64,000 nt of DNA from Gryllotalpicola daejeonensis (GTDB lineage Bacteria; Actinomycetota; Actinomycetes; Actinomycetales; Microbacteriaceae), in the NCBI RefSeq assembly GCF_039538145.1, contig NZ_BAABBV010000001.1, forward strand, positions 1,612,001 through 1,676,000. The letters run 5' to 3'. Below are positions 16,559 through 24,667 of the stretch, piece after piece. The position numbers and the translations under genes are program-made. Each line of letters begins with the position of its first letter. Position 1 is the first letter of the stretch. The notes under the pieces were generated by a model. It worked only from the letters and a program-made list of their open reading frames with translations. It made no database searches and had not been told where the DNA came from.

Positions 16559-18703
16559 TTATTCGCCCTTGGCCTTCTGGACGATCTCGTCCGAGACGTT
16601 GCGCGGCACCTCGCCGTAGGTCTCGAAGGTCATCGAGTACACGGCGCGGCCGGCGGTCTTCGACCGCAGGTCACCGATGTAGCCGAACATCTCCGACAGC
16701 GGCACGATCGCGCGGATCACCTTGACACCGGCGGCGTCGTCCATGGACTGGATCTGGCCGCGGCGGGAGTTCAGGTCGCCGATGACGTCGCCCATGTACT
16801 CCTCGGGGGTGCGGACCTCGACGGCCATCAGCGGCTCGAGCAGCACGGGCTGCGCCTTGCGGACAGCCTCCTTGAAGCCCATCGAACCGGCGATCTTGAA
16901 CGCCATCTCGGAGGAGTCGACCTCGTGGTAGCCACCGTCGAGAAGGGTCGCCTTGACGCCCACGAGCGGGAAGCCCGCGAGGACACCGCCCTGCATGGCC
17001 TCCTGGAAACCGGCGTCGACCGAGGGGATGTACTCGCGCGGCACGCGGCCACCGGTGACGGCGTTCACGAACTCGTAGGTCGTCTCAGCGGTGACCTCGA
17101 GCGGCTCCAGCTTGAACTGGATCTTCGCGAACTGGCCGGAACCACCGGTCTGCTTCTTGTGCGTGTAGTCGTGGCGCTCGACCGTCTTCTTGATGGTCTC
17201 GCGGTACGCGACCTGCGGCTTGCCGACGTTGGCCTCGACCTTGAACTCGCGACGCATACGGTCGACGAGGATGTCGAGGTGCAGCTCGCCCATGCCCTTG
17301 ATGACGGTCTGGCCGGTCTCGGGGTTGAGCTCGGTGCGGAACGTCGGGTCCTCTTCGGCGAGCTTCTGGATCGCGGTGCCCAGCTTCTCCTGGTCGGCCT
17401 TGGTCTTCGGCTCGATGGCGACCTCGATGACGGGCTCGGGGAAGGTCATCGACTCGAGGACGACCGGGTTCTGCGGGTCCGCGAGGGTGTCACCGGTGGT
17501 GGTGTCCTTCAGGCCGATGACGGCGTAGATGTTGCCGGCGGTGACCGAGTCGACCGGGTTCTCCTTGTTGGCGTGCATCTGGAAGATCTTCCCGATGCGC
17601 TCCTTCTTGTCCTTGGTCGAGTTGATGACCTGGGCGCCGGACTCGAGGTGGCCCGAGTACGCGCGGATGTAGGTCAGGCGACCGAAGAACGGGTGCGCGA
17701 CGACCTTGAACGCGAGCGCGGCGAAGGGCTCGTTCGCGTCGGCGTGACGCTCGATGACCTTGTCGAAGTCACGAACGTCGTGGCCGTCGATCGACGGGAC
17801 GTCGAGCGGCGACGGCAGGTAGTCGACGACCGCGTCGAGCATCGGCTGCACACCGCGGTTCTTGAACGCCGAGCCGCACAGCACGGGGTAGATCTCGGAA
17901 GCGATGGTGAGCTTGCGGATCGCGCCCTTGATCTCTGCCTCGGTCAGCTCTTCGCCGCCGAAGAACTTCTCGAGCAGCGCGTCGTCGGTCTCGGCGACGG
18001 TCTCGAGGAGCTGCTGACGGTAGTCGTTCGCCTTCTCGACGAGGTCGGCCGGAATCTCCTGCACCTCGTACTTGGCGCCCATGGTCACGTCACCCTTGGC
18101 GTCACCCGGCCACACGAGGGCCTTCATGGTGATCAGGTCGACGACGCCGATGAAGTCGTTCTCGGAGCCGATCGGCAGCTGCAGCACGAGCGGCTTGGCG
18201 CCGAGGCGGTTGATGATCGTGTCGACGGTGAAGTAGAAGTCCGCGCCGAGCTTGTCCATCTTGTTGACGAAGCAGATGCGGGGGACGTTGTACTTGTCGG
18301 CCTGACGCCACACGGTCTCGGACTGGGGCTCGACGCCCTCCTTGCCGTCGAAGACCGCGACCGCGCCGTCGAGGACGCGCAGCGAGCGCTCGACCTCGAC
18401 GGTGAAGTCGACGTGACCGGGGGTGTCGATGATGTTGATCTGGTGACGCGACGCGTTGGGGTTCGCCGCGTAGGTCGGCGACCAGAAGCAGGTCACGGCG
18501 GCAGACGTGATCGTGATGCCGCGCTCCTTCTCCTGCTCCATCCAGTCGGTCGTCGAGGCGCCGTCGTGGGTCTCGCCGATCTTGTGGTTCACGCCCGTGT
18601 AGAACAGGATGCGCTCGGTCGTGGTGGTCTTACCGGCGTCGATGTGCGCCATGATGCCGATGTTGCGGACCTTGTTCAGGTCCGAGAGCACGTCTTGTGC
18701 CAC
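16559..18703 (-). CDS. fusA: Elongation factor G
   Basis: A 714-residue translocation GTPase. It begins MAQDVLSDLNKVRNIGIMAH and has G1 AHIDAGKTTTTE, switch II DTPGHVDFT and the NKMDKLGAD motif; domains II-V are complete. The start is GTG with GGAGGAA seven bases upstream. The protein is slightly longer than the usual 700 residues. It lies between rpsG and tuf, as in a standard str operon, with hairpins on both sides. Confidence 0.98.
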   Translation of the reverse strand: MAQDVLSDLNKVRNIGIMAHIDAGKTTTTERILFYTGVNHKIGETHDGASTTDWMEQEKERGITITSAAVTCFWSPTYAANPNASRHQINIIDTPGHVDFTVEVERSLRVLDGAVAVFDGKEGVEPQSETVWRQADKYNVPRICFVNKMDKLGADFYFTVDTIINRLGAKPLVLQLPIGSENDFIGVVDLITMKALVWPGDAKGDVTMGAKYEVQEIPADLVEKANDYRQQLLETVAETDDALLEKFFGGEELTEAEIKGAIRKLTIASEIYPVLCGSAFKNRGVQPMLDAVVDYLPSPLDVPSIDGHDVRDFDKVIERHADANEPFAALAFKVVAHPFFGRLTYIRAYSGHLESGAQVINSTKDKKERIGKIFQMHANKENPVDSVTAGNIYAVIGLKDTTTGDTLADPQNPVVLESMTFPEPVIEVAIEPKTKADQEKLGTAIQKLAEEDPTFRTELNPETGQTVIKGMGELHLDILVDRMRREFKVEANVGKPQVAYRETIKKTVERHDYTHKKQTGGSGQFAKIQFKLEPLEVTAETTYEFVNAVTGGRVPREYIPSVDAGFQEAMQGGVLAGFPLVGVKATLLDGGYHEVDSSEMAFKIAGSMGFKEAVRKAQPVLLEPLMAVEVRTPEEYMGDVIGDLNSRRGQIQSMDDAAGVKVIRAIVPLSEMFGYIGDLRSKTAGRAVYSMTFETYGEVPRNVSDEIVQKAKGE

Positions 18704-18748
18704 GGGGTTCCTCCGGATGGATGGTGAAGGGGGAAGTTTTGGGCCTCA

Positions 18749-18783
18749 GCGGGTGGCCGGTGTTTGTGGCACCGGCCACCCGC
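18749..18783 (-). other. Perfect 14-bp hairpin between rpsG and fusA
   Basis: GCGGGTGGCCGGTG at 18749-18762 and CACCGGCCACCCGC at 18770-18783 form a perfect 14-bp stem with a 7-base loop, 11 bases after the rpsG stop. No U-run follows. It is stable enough to pause transcription or block 3' exonucleases. Function inferred. Confidence 0.55.
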
Positions 18784-18794
18784 CGAGAATGCGA

Positions 18795-19265
18795 CTACCA
18801 GCGGTAGTGCGCGAAGGCCTTGTTCGACTCGGCCATCTTGTGCGTGTCCTCGCGACGCTTCACCGCGGCGCCGAGGCCGTTGGACGCGTCGAGGATCTCG
18901 TTGGTGAGACGGTCGGTCATGGTCTTCTCGCGGCGAGCCTTGGCGTAGCCGGTGAGCCAGCGCAGGGCCAGGGTGTTCGCGCGGTGGGGCTTGACCTCGA
19001 CCGGGACCTGGTAGGTCGAGCCACCGACACGGCGGGACTTGACCTCGAGGGTCGGGCGGACGTTGTCGAGCGCCTTCTTGAGCGTGGCGACCGGGTCGTT
19101 GCCGGTCTTGGCCTCGACGGCCGAGAGCGCACCGTAGACGATGTTCTCGGCGAGGCCCTTCTTGCCGTCGAGCAGGATCTTGTTGACCAGCTGCGAGACG
19201 ACGGGCGAACCGTAGACCGGGTCTGCGACGACCGGGCGCTTAGGAGCGGGACCCTTGCGAGGCAT
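18795..19265 (-). CDS. rpsG: 30S ribosomal protein S7
   Basis: A 156-residue primary 16S-rRNA 3'-domain binder. The start MPRKGPAPKRPVVADPVYGS and the segments QLVNKILLDGKKGLAENIVY and RRVGGSTYQVPVEVKPHR are diagnostic. Its length equals the actinobacterial norm. It has a one-base junction with rpsL. Confidence 0.98.
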   Translation of the reverse strand: MPRKGPAPKRPVVADPVYGSPVVSQLVNKILLDGKKGLAENIVYGALSAVEAKTGNDPVATLKKALDNVRPTLEVKSRRVGGSTYQVPVEVKPHRANTLALRWLTGYAKARREKTMTDRLTNEILDASNGLGAAVKRREDTHKMAESNKAFAHYRW

Positions 19266-19639
19266 TACTTCTTCTCCATCTTCGCGCCGTAGCGGCTGCG
19301 AGCCTGCTTGCGGTTCTTGACGGCCTGGGTGTCCAGGGCGCCGCGGATGATCTTGTAGCGGACACCGGGCAGGTCCTTCACACGACCGCCGCGGACGAGC
19401 ACCATCGAGTGCTCCTGCAGGTTGTGGCCCTCACCGGGGATGTAGGCGGTGACCTCGGTGCCGTTCGAGAGCTTCACACGGGCGACCTTGCGGAGCGCCG
19501 AGTTCGGCTTCTTCGGGGTGGTGGTGTACACACGGGTGCACACGCCGCGCTGCTGGGGGTTGGCCTTAAGCGCCGGCGCCTTGGTCTTGACGACCTTGGG
19601 GCTGCGACCCTTGCGGACCAACTGCTGAATAGTTGGCAC
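19265..19639 (-). CDS. rpsL: 30S ribosomal protein S12
   Basis: A 124-residue decoding-centre protein. Signature TTPKKPNSALRKVARVKLSN and GEGHNLQEHSMVLVRGGR. The lysines that are altered in streptomycin resistance (in TPKKPN and in GRVKDLPG) are wild type. The start is GTG (MPTIQQLVRKG) with AAGGAG six bases upstream. It is the first gene of the str operon. Confidence 0.98.
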   Translation of the reverse strand: MPTIQQLVRKGRSPKVVKTKAPALKANPQQRGVCTRVYTTTPKKPNSALRKVARVKLSNGTEVTAYIPGEGHNLQEHSMVLVRGGRVKDLPGVRYKIIRGALDTQAVKNRKQARSRYGAKMEKK

Positions 19640-19890
19640 AAATGCTCCTTGTTAGTGCTGCACGGTGACAGCGGTTTGATGGTTTTTTCCATCGGGATCC
19701 ACCGGCGAAGTCGAGCGACTTCAACCTGCATTGCGTGGTGGATATGCCGTGGGAGACCCTGGACCCTGAGCAAGCTCGTGATCTCAGCTGATCTCTGTGC
19801 GAGTCTGTTTGACCAACACTGTGCCGTTCCGACCTGCGCAACTCGGACACGCCGAGTGCGCACGCCAAAGCGCACACCCGATCAATGGTA
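19640..19890 (-). promoter_or_regulatory. Leader/promoter region of the str operon
   Basis: A 251-base non-coding gap before rpsL. It contains a palindrome GAAGTCG/CGACTTC at 19707-19722 and a GATGG-A6-CCATC hairpin just before the ribosome-binding site. Possible -35 boxes (TTGGTC, TTGCTC) exist on the minus strand but none has a well-spaced -10. A promoter is expected here from operon structure rather than clearly seen. Confidence 0.4.
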
Positions 19891-20937
19891 TCAGGTCAGC
19901 GCGCCTGACGTGTCGGTGCCTGAGTAGGTCGGCGAAGGCACGAACCGGACTCCTCCGCCGGATTGCGGGGTGATGGTTCCCGCGACGCTGAACGGGTTCG
20001 AGCCCGTCGTCGCCGTGCCCGTCAGGCCGCCCTGCGCGGCGCGCGCCGTGTAGCGCACGTAGCCCGGCGAACTGGTCACGACGGGCCAGCCGCCGAGGGC
20101 GGCGTTCCACTCCCCCTCGTCGACTCTCGGCGGGCTCTCGATCGTCCACTTCCCGGCTGAATAGGTGACGGATGCCTGAGGCACCGCCTTGAACGGACAG
20201 CCGTCCGGCGCAAGGTCGGCCGACGCGGCGCAGCGGTCGATCCACCCGGTCACCTGTGACTCCGCGGCGTAGCCCCCGTCAGGGCTCAGCTCAAGCTGCA
20301 TGACGGCCGCGCCGGCGGACGTCGCGCCGAGCGTCGCCGTCGCCTCTGCGTCCTGCGCCCAGAAGTACGTGTTGTCGCCGCGGTCCTGCGCGGCGTAGGT
20401 GCCGGGAAGCACGTGCGTCGTGACGACGCCGTGCGTGGCAGTGAAGGCGACGCCGGCGATGCTGAGCGCGCGGTCGAGCGGGGCGGCGAGGTGGAAGGCG
20501 ACCTCCGGCAGGTGCTGCTTCGCGAGCCGCCACGCTGCGAACGGATTCGCGCCGGTGCGCTCGACCTCGAACTGCGCGTCATATCGGTCGTCGCCCTGGG
20601 TGATGCGCACCCCGACGGCGGCGCTGCGGCCGCTCGAGGCGACCGTGGCATCGAGAACCGAGAAGGCTGTGATTCGCCCGGACGACTGATCGTAGGCGGC
20701 ATCCGTCAGCAGACTGTCGGCCTTGGTCTTCGTCACGCGACCGAGCTCGAGCGCCTCGCGCACGTCGCCGGCGATGATCGCGCTCAGGTACGCACGCACA
20801 GGCACGTCGGGCTGCGACGCGCGCACCGCAGGCGGCACGGTGACGACGAGGGCGACAACGGATGCCGCGACTGCCAGCACCGCGACGATGACGGTGACGA
20901 GCTGGCCGCGGGTCAGCAGCGGGGCGCGGGTGGGCAC
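19891..20937 (-). CDS. Exported single-pass membrane protein, unknown function
   Basis: A 348-residue protein not recognised by name. An uncleaved signal anchor spans about residues 12-35 (LVTVIVAVLAVAASVVALVVTV). The remainder is extracytoplasmic: an NTF2-like region about 45-135 (VRAYLSAIIAGDVREALELG, then FSVLDATVASSGRSAAVGVR) and a second half with two cysteines (DRCAASADLAPDGC) that may pair. It is the last gene of a set with two multi-pass membrane proteins upstream. Conservation and function cannot be judged by eye. Confidence 0.7.
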   Translation of the reverse strand: MPTRAPLLTRGQLVTVIVAVLAVAASVVALVVTVPPAVRASQPDVPVRAYLSAIIAGDVREALELGRVTKTKADSLLTDAAYDQSSGRITAFSVLDATVASSGRSAAVGVRITQGDDRYDAQFEVERTGANPFAAWRLAKQHLPEVAFHLAAPLDRALSIAGVAFTATHGVVTTHVLPGTYAAQDRGDNTYFWAQDAEATATLGATSAGAAVMQLELSPDGGYAAESQVTGWIDRCAASADLAPDGCPFKAVPQASVTYSAGKWTIESPPRVDEGEWNAALGGWPVVTSSPGYVRYTARAAQGGLTGTATTGSNPFSVAGTITPQSGGGVRFVPSPTYSGTDTSGALT

Positions 20938-20982
20938 CTACACATCATGCGCGTAATCGCGGCCGGGTGGCGACGGTTCGCC

Positions 20983-21474
20983 TCATTCGTCGTCGTCGCG
21001 CTCCCACGGCCAGCGCGGGCGGCCGCGGTCGGCGATGCGCGAGGCGAGCACGAGCATGTAGAGCAGGGCGATGACGAACGCGGCCACTCCGACGGTGATG
21101 GCGAACGGGCCTTCGAGCAGCTGGGCGAAGAAGAGCAGTGCGCCGACCGGGTCGCCGTTGCCGAGCAGGTAGGCGATCGCGGCGAACAGGGGCCAGACCA
21201 GATACGCGCCGACGCCGATGCCGATGGCCGTGAGCGGAGCGATGCGCTGGCGCGACTCCGGGATGCGGAGGGCGATCAGCAGCAGGCATCCGATCATGAA
21301 CAGCGTCGCCGCGCCCGTCGCGACGGGCCCCGCCAGCTCGCCCGCGCGCGCATCGGCGATCACGTCGAGCCCCGTGAGCAGCGAGATGACGCCGAACGCG
21401 GCGATCAACAGCGCGAGGTACAGGCCGGACGCGAAGATCGCGACCGTCGCGGCGTACCTGCGGAAGCCCGGCAC
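20983..21474 (-). CDS. Four-helix membrane protein, unknown function
   Basis: About 163 residues with four predicted hydrophobic segments (ATVAIFASGLYLALLIAAF, ATLFMIGCLLLIAL, a segment through LTAIGIGVGAYLVWPLF, and ITVGVAAFVIALLYMLV) and a charged C-terminus ending RPRWPWERDDDE. The GTG at 21474 is preferred: it lies one base after the stop of the upstream gene, which implies translational coupling. A start at 21528 would overlap that gene by 50 bases and add a basic, non-membrane leader. Function unknown. Confidence 0.65.
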   Translation of the reverse strand: MPGFRRYAATVAIFASGLYLALLIAAFGVISLLTGLDVIADARAGELAGPVATGAATLFMIGCLLLIALRIPESRQRIAPLTAIGIGVGAYLVWPLFAAIAYLLGNGDPVGALLFFAQLLEGPFAITVGVAAFVIALLYMLVLASRIADRGRPRWPWERDDDE

Positions 21475-21475
21475 C

Positions 21476-22546
21476 TCAGCGCGCGGTGGACTGTTCCAGA
21501 TCGGCCTCGTAGGCCTCGCGCGCCTCAATATTGCGGCGCTTGGCGACCTGGCCGTGGAAGGCGATCCAGGCTCCGAACCAGGTCACGACCTCGAGGGCGA
21601 TGAAGGTCGAGGCGACCGCGACCCAGAGGTAGACGATGTTGCTCTGGAAGTAGTCGCCCGTGAACCTGGTGAACTCGCTCGGCGTCAGATTCCACGCCTT
21701 CGCAGTGAGCAGCGCCCCCGCGAAGAACGCCGCGAAGACGAACGCGGCGACGAACACGCTGCCGAGCACGTAGGCCCACCAACGGGCCCGGTTCGCGATG
21801 GCGACGAGGGCGATGAAGGCGAGGGCGAAGACTGCGACGGGGACCCAGAACTCCCAGTTCTGCAGGTAGCTCGTGAAGAACGTGTCGGTCTTGCCGGTGC
21901 CGTAGCGCAGCAGCAGGATGCCGTAGGTCGCGGCCAGGTCGAGTGCTGCGAAGACGACGGTGGCGAGGATCGCGATGAGTATGCCGAGGCCGCGGTTGCC
22001 GCGCTTCTTCGGTGCCGTCGGCGTCTGCAGGTAGGTGGGGCCGGCGTAGGGGGCAGGCGTCGGCTCGGAAACGGGCGCGGGGGCGGGGGTCGCCGTGGCA
22101 GCGGCCGGTTCGGGCGCCGGTTCGGCCGCGGGCTCAGTTGCAGGAGCGGTGGCGGATGCCTCGGGCTCGGCTGCCTGGTCGCGGGCGGTGTCTGCTGCGG
22201 GAGCCGCGGCTGCCGGTGCCGCGGCTGCGGCGGGGGCGGCCGCCGCCGATTCGTCGGCACGGGCCGCGTCGGCGCGCGCGGCGTCGAGGCGAGCCGTTTC
22301 GGCGCGGGCGGCGTGGACGTTCTGCTCGCGCTCGGTGTCGGGAACGTCGGCCTCAGGGGCGACGTGATCCTGCGCAGAGACCGGCTGGTAGTCGGGCGGC
22401 AGGGGTGCGACGACGCCGGTGTCGGTGTGGTCGGCCGGGTCTGAACTCGTCGTCAGAGGCTGCTCGCCGGTGCTGTGCTCGCGGGCCGTCTCGTCGGCGA
22501 GGGGGGTCGGCTCGTCGGAACGCGGCGTCGGCGTCGTGTCGCTCAT
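21476..22546 (-). CDS. Membrane protein with long Ala/Pro/Glu-rich cytoplasmic N-terminus
   Basis: About 356 residues. The first 190 or so are low-complexity (Ala, Pro, Glu, Asp, Thr), followed by a basic stop-transfer (PKKRGNRG) and four transmembrane helices (about 190-345). The start MSDTTPTPRSDEPT is preferred to a GTG three codons earlier. No enzymatic motif is visible. It forms a coupled pair with the four-helix protein downstream. Ala-rich disordered regions of this kind are common in actinobacterial membrane proteins and give no function. Confidence 0.7.
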   Translation of the reverse strand: MSDTTPTPRSDEPTPLADETAREHSTGEQPLTTSSDPADHTDTGVVAPLPPDYQPVSAQDHVAPEADVPDTEREQNVHAARAETARLDAARADAARADESAAAAPAAAAAPAAAAPAADTARDQAAEPEASATAPATEPAAEPAPEPAAATATPAPAPVSEPTPAPYAGPTYLQTPTAPKKRGNRGLGILIAILATVVFAALDLAATYGILLLRYGTGKTDTFFTSYLQNWEFWVPVAVFALAFIALVAIANRARWWAYVLGSVFVAAFVFAAFFAGALLTAKAWNLTPSEFTRFTGDYFQSNIVYLWVAVASTFIALEVVTWFGAWIAFHGQVAKRRNIEAREAYEADLEQSTAR

Positions 22547-22592
22547 GGGGGTCACAGTACCAACGGGGCGGCTGTTGGCCTGGGATTTGCGG

Positions 22593-22673
22593 GGTCTCCA
22601 TTCGGCTTCGCCGAATCCGACCGGCGAAGGGATGGGGTCTCGATACGCCCGGCTTCGCGCGGGCTACTCGACC
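22593..22673. repeat. Pair of REP-like palindromes overlapping the MaoC gene stop
   Basis: Two palindromic units lie side by side. Unit 1 (22593-22622) has GGTCTCC, a perfect ATTCGGC/GCCGAAT stem and CGACC. Unit 2 (22636-22673) runs GGTCTCGATACG to CTACTCGACC around a GC-rich hairpin. The CTA at 22664-22666 in unit 2 is the TAG stop of the MaoC-like gene. Related units occur at 23139, 34379, 37164 and 38764. No transposase is nearby; they are dispersed REP-type elements, probably able to terminate or stabilise mRNA. Confidence 0.7.
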
Positions 22674-23122
22674 GGCGTGAGCGGGGCGGCGAGGACCAGG
22701 AGGTCCATGCGGCCCTCTTGCACGACCTCGCCGGTCTGCTTGCGCAGGGTGAGCTGGCGCTCGAGCACGCCGTACTCCCCGGAGCTCGTCGGGCGCGCCG
22801 ACAGGATCTCGATCGTGAGGGTCAGGGTGTCGCCGATGAACACCGGCGCCGTGAACTTCCACTGGTCGATGCCGAGCAGGGCGACGGCGCTGCCCTCGAA
22901 GACTCCCGTGCGGGCGATCAAGCCGAGGCACAGCGACGCGCCGAACATGCCGTGCACGATGCGCTGGCCGTAGCGGGTGTTCTTCGCGAACTCCGCGTTG
23001 GTGTGCACTTCGTTGTTGTCGTTCGTCAGGGCGGCGAACTGGTAGACCTCGCCCTCGGTGACGGTGTGGCCCGGCGTCGTGAACGTCTGACCTGCGTGGA
23101 AGTCGGGGAGGTAGAGGGGCAT
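22664..23122 (-). CDS. MaoC-like (R)-hydratase family protein
   Basis: A 152-residue single hot-dog-fold protein. The hydratase signature is present in the form FAALTNDNNEVHTNAEFA, keeping the catalytic Asp and His of the SGDxNPxH motif, followed by YGQRIVHGMFGASL. Family members hydrate trans-2-enoyl thioesters in fatty-acid metabolism or bind acyl-CoA; the substrate cannot be inferred. The start MPLYLPDFHAGQ has no competing Met. The final codons and the stop lie inside a REP-like palindrome. Confidence 0.85.
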   Translation of the reverse strand: MPLYLPDFHAGQTFTTPGHTVTEGEVYQFAALTNDNNEVHTNAEFAKNTRYGQRIVHGMFGASLCLGLIARTGVFEGSAVALLGIDQWKFTAPVFIGDTLTLTIEILSARPTSSGEYGVLERQLTLRKQTGEVVQEGRMDLLVLAAPLTPVE

Positions 23123-23138
23123 GCAGCTACGGTACCGA

Positions 23139-23178
23139 GGGTTTCGAGATGCGCGCTCCGCGAGCCCGTCAACCAGCG
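23139..23178. repeat. REP-like palindrome overlapping the pilO stop
   Basis: GGTTTCGAGATGCGCGCTC followed by CGCGAGCCCGTCAACCAGCG is an inverted-repeat unit of the GTTTCGAGACG/CTCAACCAGC type seen elsewhere in this window. Its TCA (23169-23171) is the TGA stop of pilO. It fills most of the pilO-MaoC spacer. Confidence 0.6.
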
Positions 23179-23873
23179 GAAGCGGTGGCCTGGCCGGTGA
23201 TCGAGAAGATGTCGCCCGTGATGGTGGCGGTCACGCCGGTCGGCGAGACGGCGGCGCCGCCCGCGTCGGTTCCCGTCTGCGGCGTCGTCGAGATCGCCGT
23301 GACCAGAAAGTAGCGCTTCAGGTTCTGCACGTTCTTCACGAAGTTCAGCACCTTGCCGTAGTCGCCGGTCGCCGTGAGTGTCACGGGCACGACGGCCAGG
23401 TTGTTGCCGTTCACGGCCGGGCTCGTGAACGGCGGCATGCCGGGCTGCGCAGTCGGAGCAGGCGCGGGAGTCGCCGCCTTCGAGCCCGACGATGACGCCG
23501 CCTGCTGCTGGGGTGCCGCAGGTGCGGCATACGGCTGCGCAGCGGTGACGGAGATGCCCGAGAGCGTGACGCCCGCGGCGGACGCGGCCCCATTCAGCTG
23601 GGTCATGAAATCGGACGTCGCGGCCGAGTTCGGCAGCGAGACGTTGAGCGCGTCGAACGTGGCCTGCAGCGCGTCCTTGTTCTTGGCGTCGCGCGCGAGC
23701 TTGCCGACTTTGGCCTCGAGCTGCGCGTTCGTGGACTGAACGGATGCCAGCGAGTCGAGTGCCGTCGAGCGGGCGTCGAGCTGCGGCGAGACGCCCATGA
23801 ACCAGCCGAGCGCGACGAGTCCGATGGCCACGACGAACGCGCCGAAGGCCCACAGTCGGTTTGCGGAGATCAT
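23169..23873 (-). CDS. pilO: PilO-like type IV pilus alignment protein
   Basis: A 234-residue bitopic membrane protein, last gene of the pilus operon. One transmembrane helix (about residues 9-28, LWAFGAFVVAIGLVALGWFM) is followed by a coiled-coil (LDSLASVQSTNAQLEAKVGKL) and an alpha/beta ferredoxin-like C-terminal domain (VVPVTLTATGDYGKVLNFVKNV). A Pro/Ala/Gln-rich linker around residues 115-150 is an unusual addition. PilO pairs with PilN and links PilM to the pilus machine. Assignment rests on architecture and position; identity to model PilO proteins will be low. Confidence 0.8.
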   Translation of the reverse strand: MISANRLWAFGAFVVAIGLVALGWFMGVSPQLDARSTALDSLASVQSTNAQLEAKVGKLARDAKNKDALQATFDALNVSLPNSAATSDFMTQLNGAASAAGVTLSGISVTAAQPYAAPAAPQQQAASSSGSKAATPAPAPTAQPGMPPFTSPAVNGNNLAVVPVTLTATGDYGKVLNFVKNVQNLKRYFLVTAISTTPQTGTDAGGAAVSPTGVTATITGDIFSITGQATASAG

Positions 23874-24667
23874 CAGTGGTCCTTCGGAGCGAAGCGGTTG
23901 TCGAAGACATCCGCATTGACGTGCATCGTGATGGTCGCGGAGTACTGCTGCGCGGTGAGATTCACCGTGTCGGGGTTCGCGTCGGCGAACCCTTTGAGCT
24001 TCGAGAGAGCGTCGAGCCAGGCGGGAACGTCAGGCAACTGGTCGCTCGTGGCGGTGAAGGTGATCGTCGCGACGCGCGGTCCGAGCAGCGGGGTGTTCGG
24101 CTGGGCATAGGCGACCAGTGGCGTCTCGGAGTCGACCTTGACGGTCTTGATGGTCACGCCGGCCGGAAGCGTCGCCTGCACCTTCGTGAGGTAGCCCTGC
24201 CAGTCGATCTCGGTCGCGCCGGCGACCCGCTGGGCGGTCTGCACGAGCTGCGTCTGCGACTCGAGGGTGCTGATCTTCGAGAACTGCAGCTGCTCGGCCG
24301 CGAGCGAGCTCGTGCGCTGCTGCTCGGCAGCGAGCTGCATCTGCGCGCTCACCGAGGCGTACCAGGCGCCGCCGACGCCGAGCACGACGAGGACCAGCAC
24401 GCCGAGAACGGCCCAGAGCAGCTTTCGCTGCAGCTGCTGGGTCTGGCGGCGCGCCTTGATCTCCGGCGGCAGCAGGTCGACGCGCGGCTCGGCGCCGATG
24501 AGCAGCAGCGGCGCGGTGGTCGCCTTGGGCGAGGCAGCGGCAGGCGCTGCGGCGGCCGGCCGTGCGCGCCCGCGGCGGCGCGGCTTCGGGTCGGGCTGCG
24601 GCTGGTCGTCCGGGTGGAGCGGGCCGAGCAGCTCAGTCAGGGCGGTGGGGGCTTCCTGCGTGCTCAT
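23873..24667 (-). CDS. pilN: PilN-like type IV pilus assembly protein
   Basis: A 264-residue bitopic membrane protein. The PilM-binding motif appears as VDLLPPEIKARR (about residues 64-75), followed by one transmembrane helix (about 84-107), a coiled coil and a PilN ferredoxin-like domain (VQATLPAGVTIKTVKVDSE, then WLDALSKLKGFAD). The first 60 residues are a Pro/Arg/Ala-rich cytoplasmic tail. It overlaps pilM by four bases and pilO by one. Confidence 0.85.
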   Translation of the reverse strand: MSTQEAPTALTELLGPLHPDDQPQPDPKPRRRGRARPAAAAPAAASPKATTAPLLLIGAEPRVDLLPPEIKARRQTQQLQRKLLWAVLGVLVLVVLGVGGAWYASVSAQMQLAAEQQRTSSLAAEQLQFSKISTLESQTQLVQTAQRVAGATEIDWQGYLTKVQATLPAGVTIKTVKVDSETPLVAYAQPNTPLLGPRVATITFTATSDQLPDVPAWLDALSKLKGFADANPDTVNLTAQQYSATITMHVNADVFDNRFAPKDH

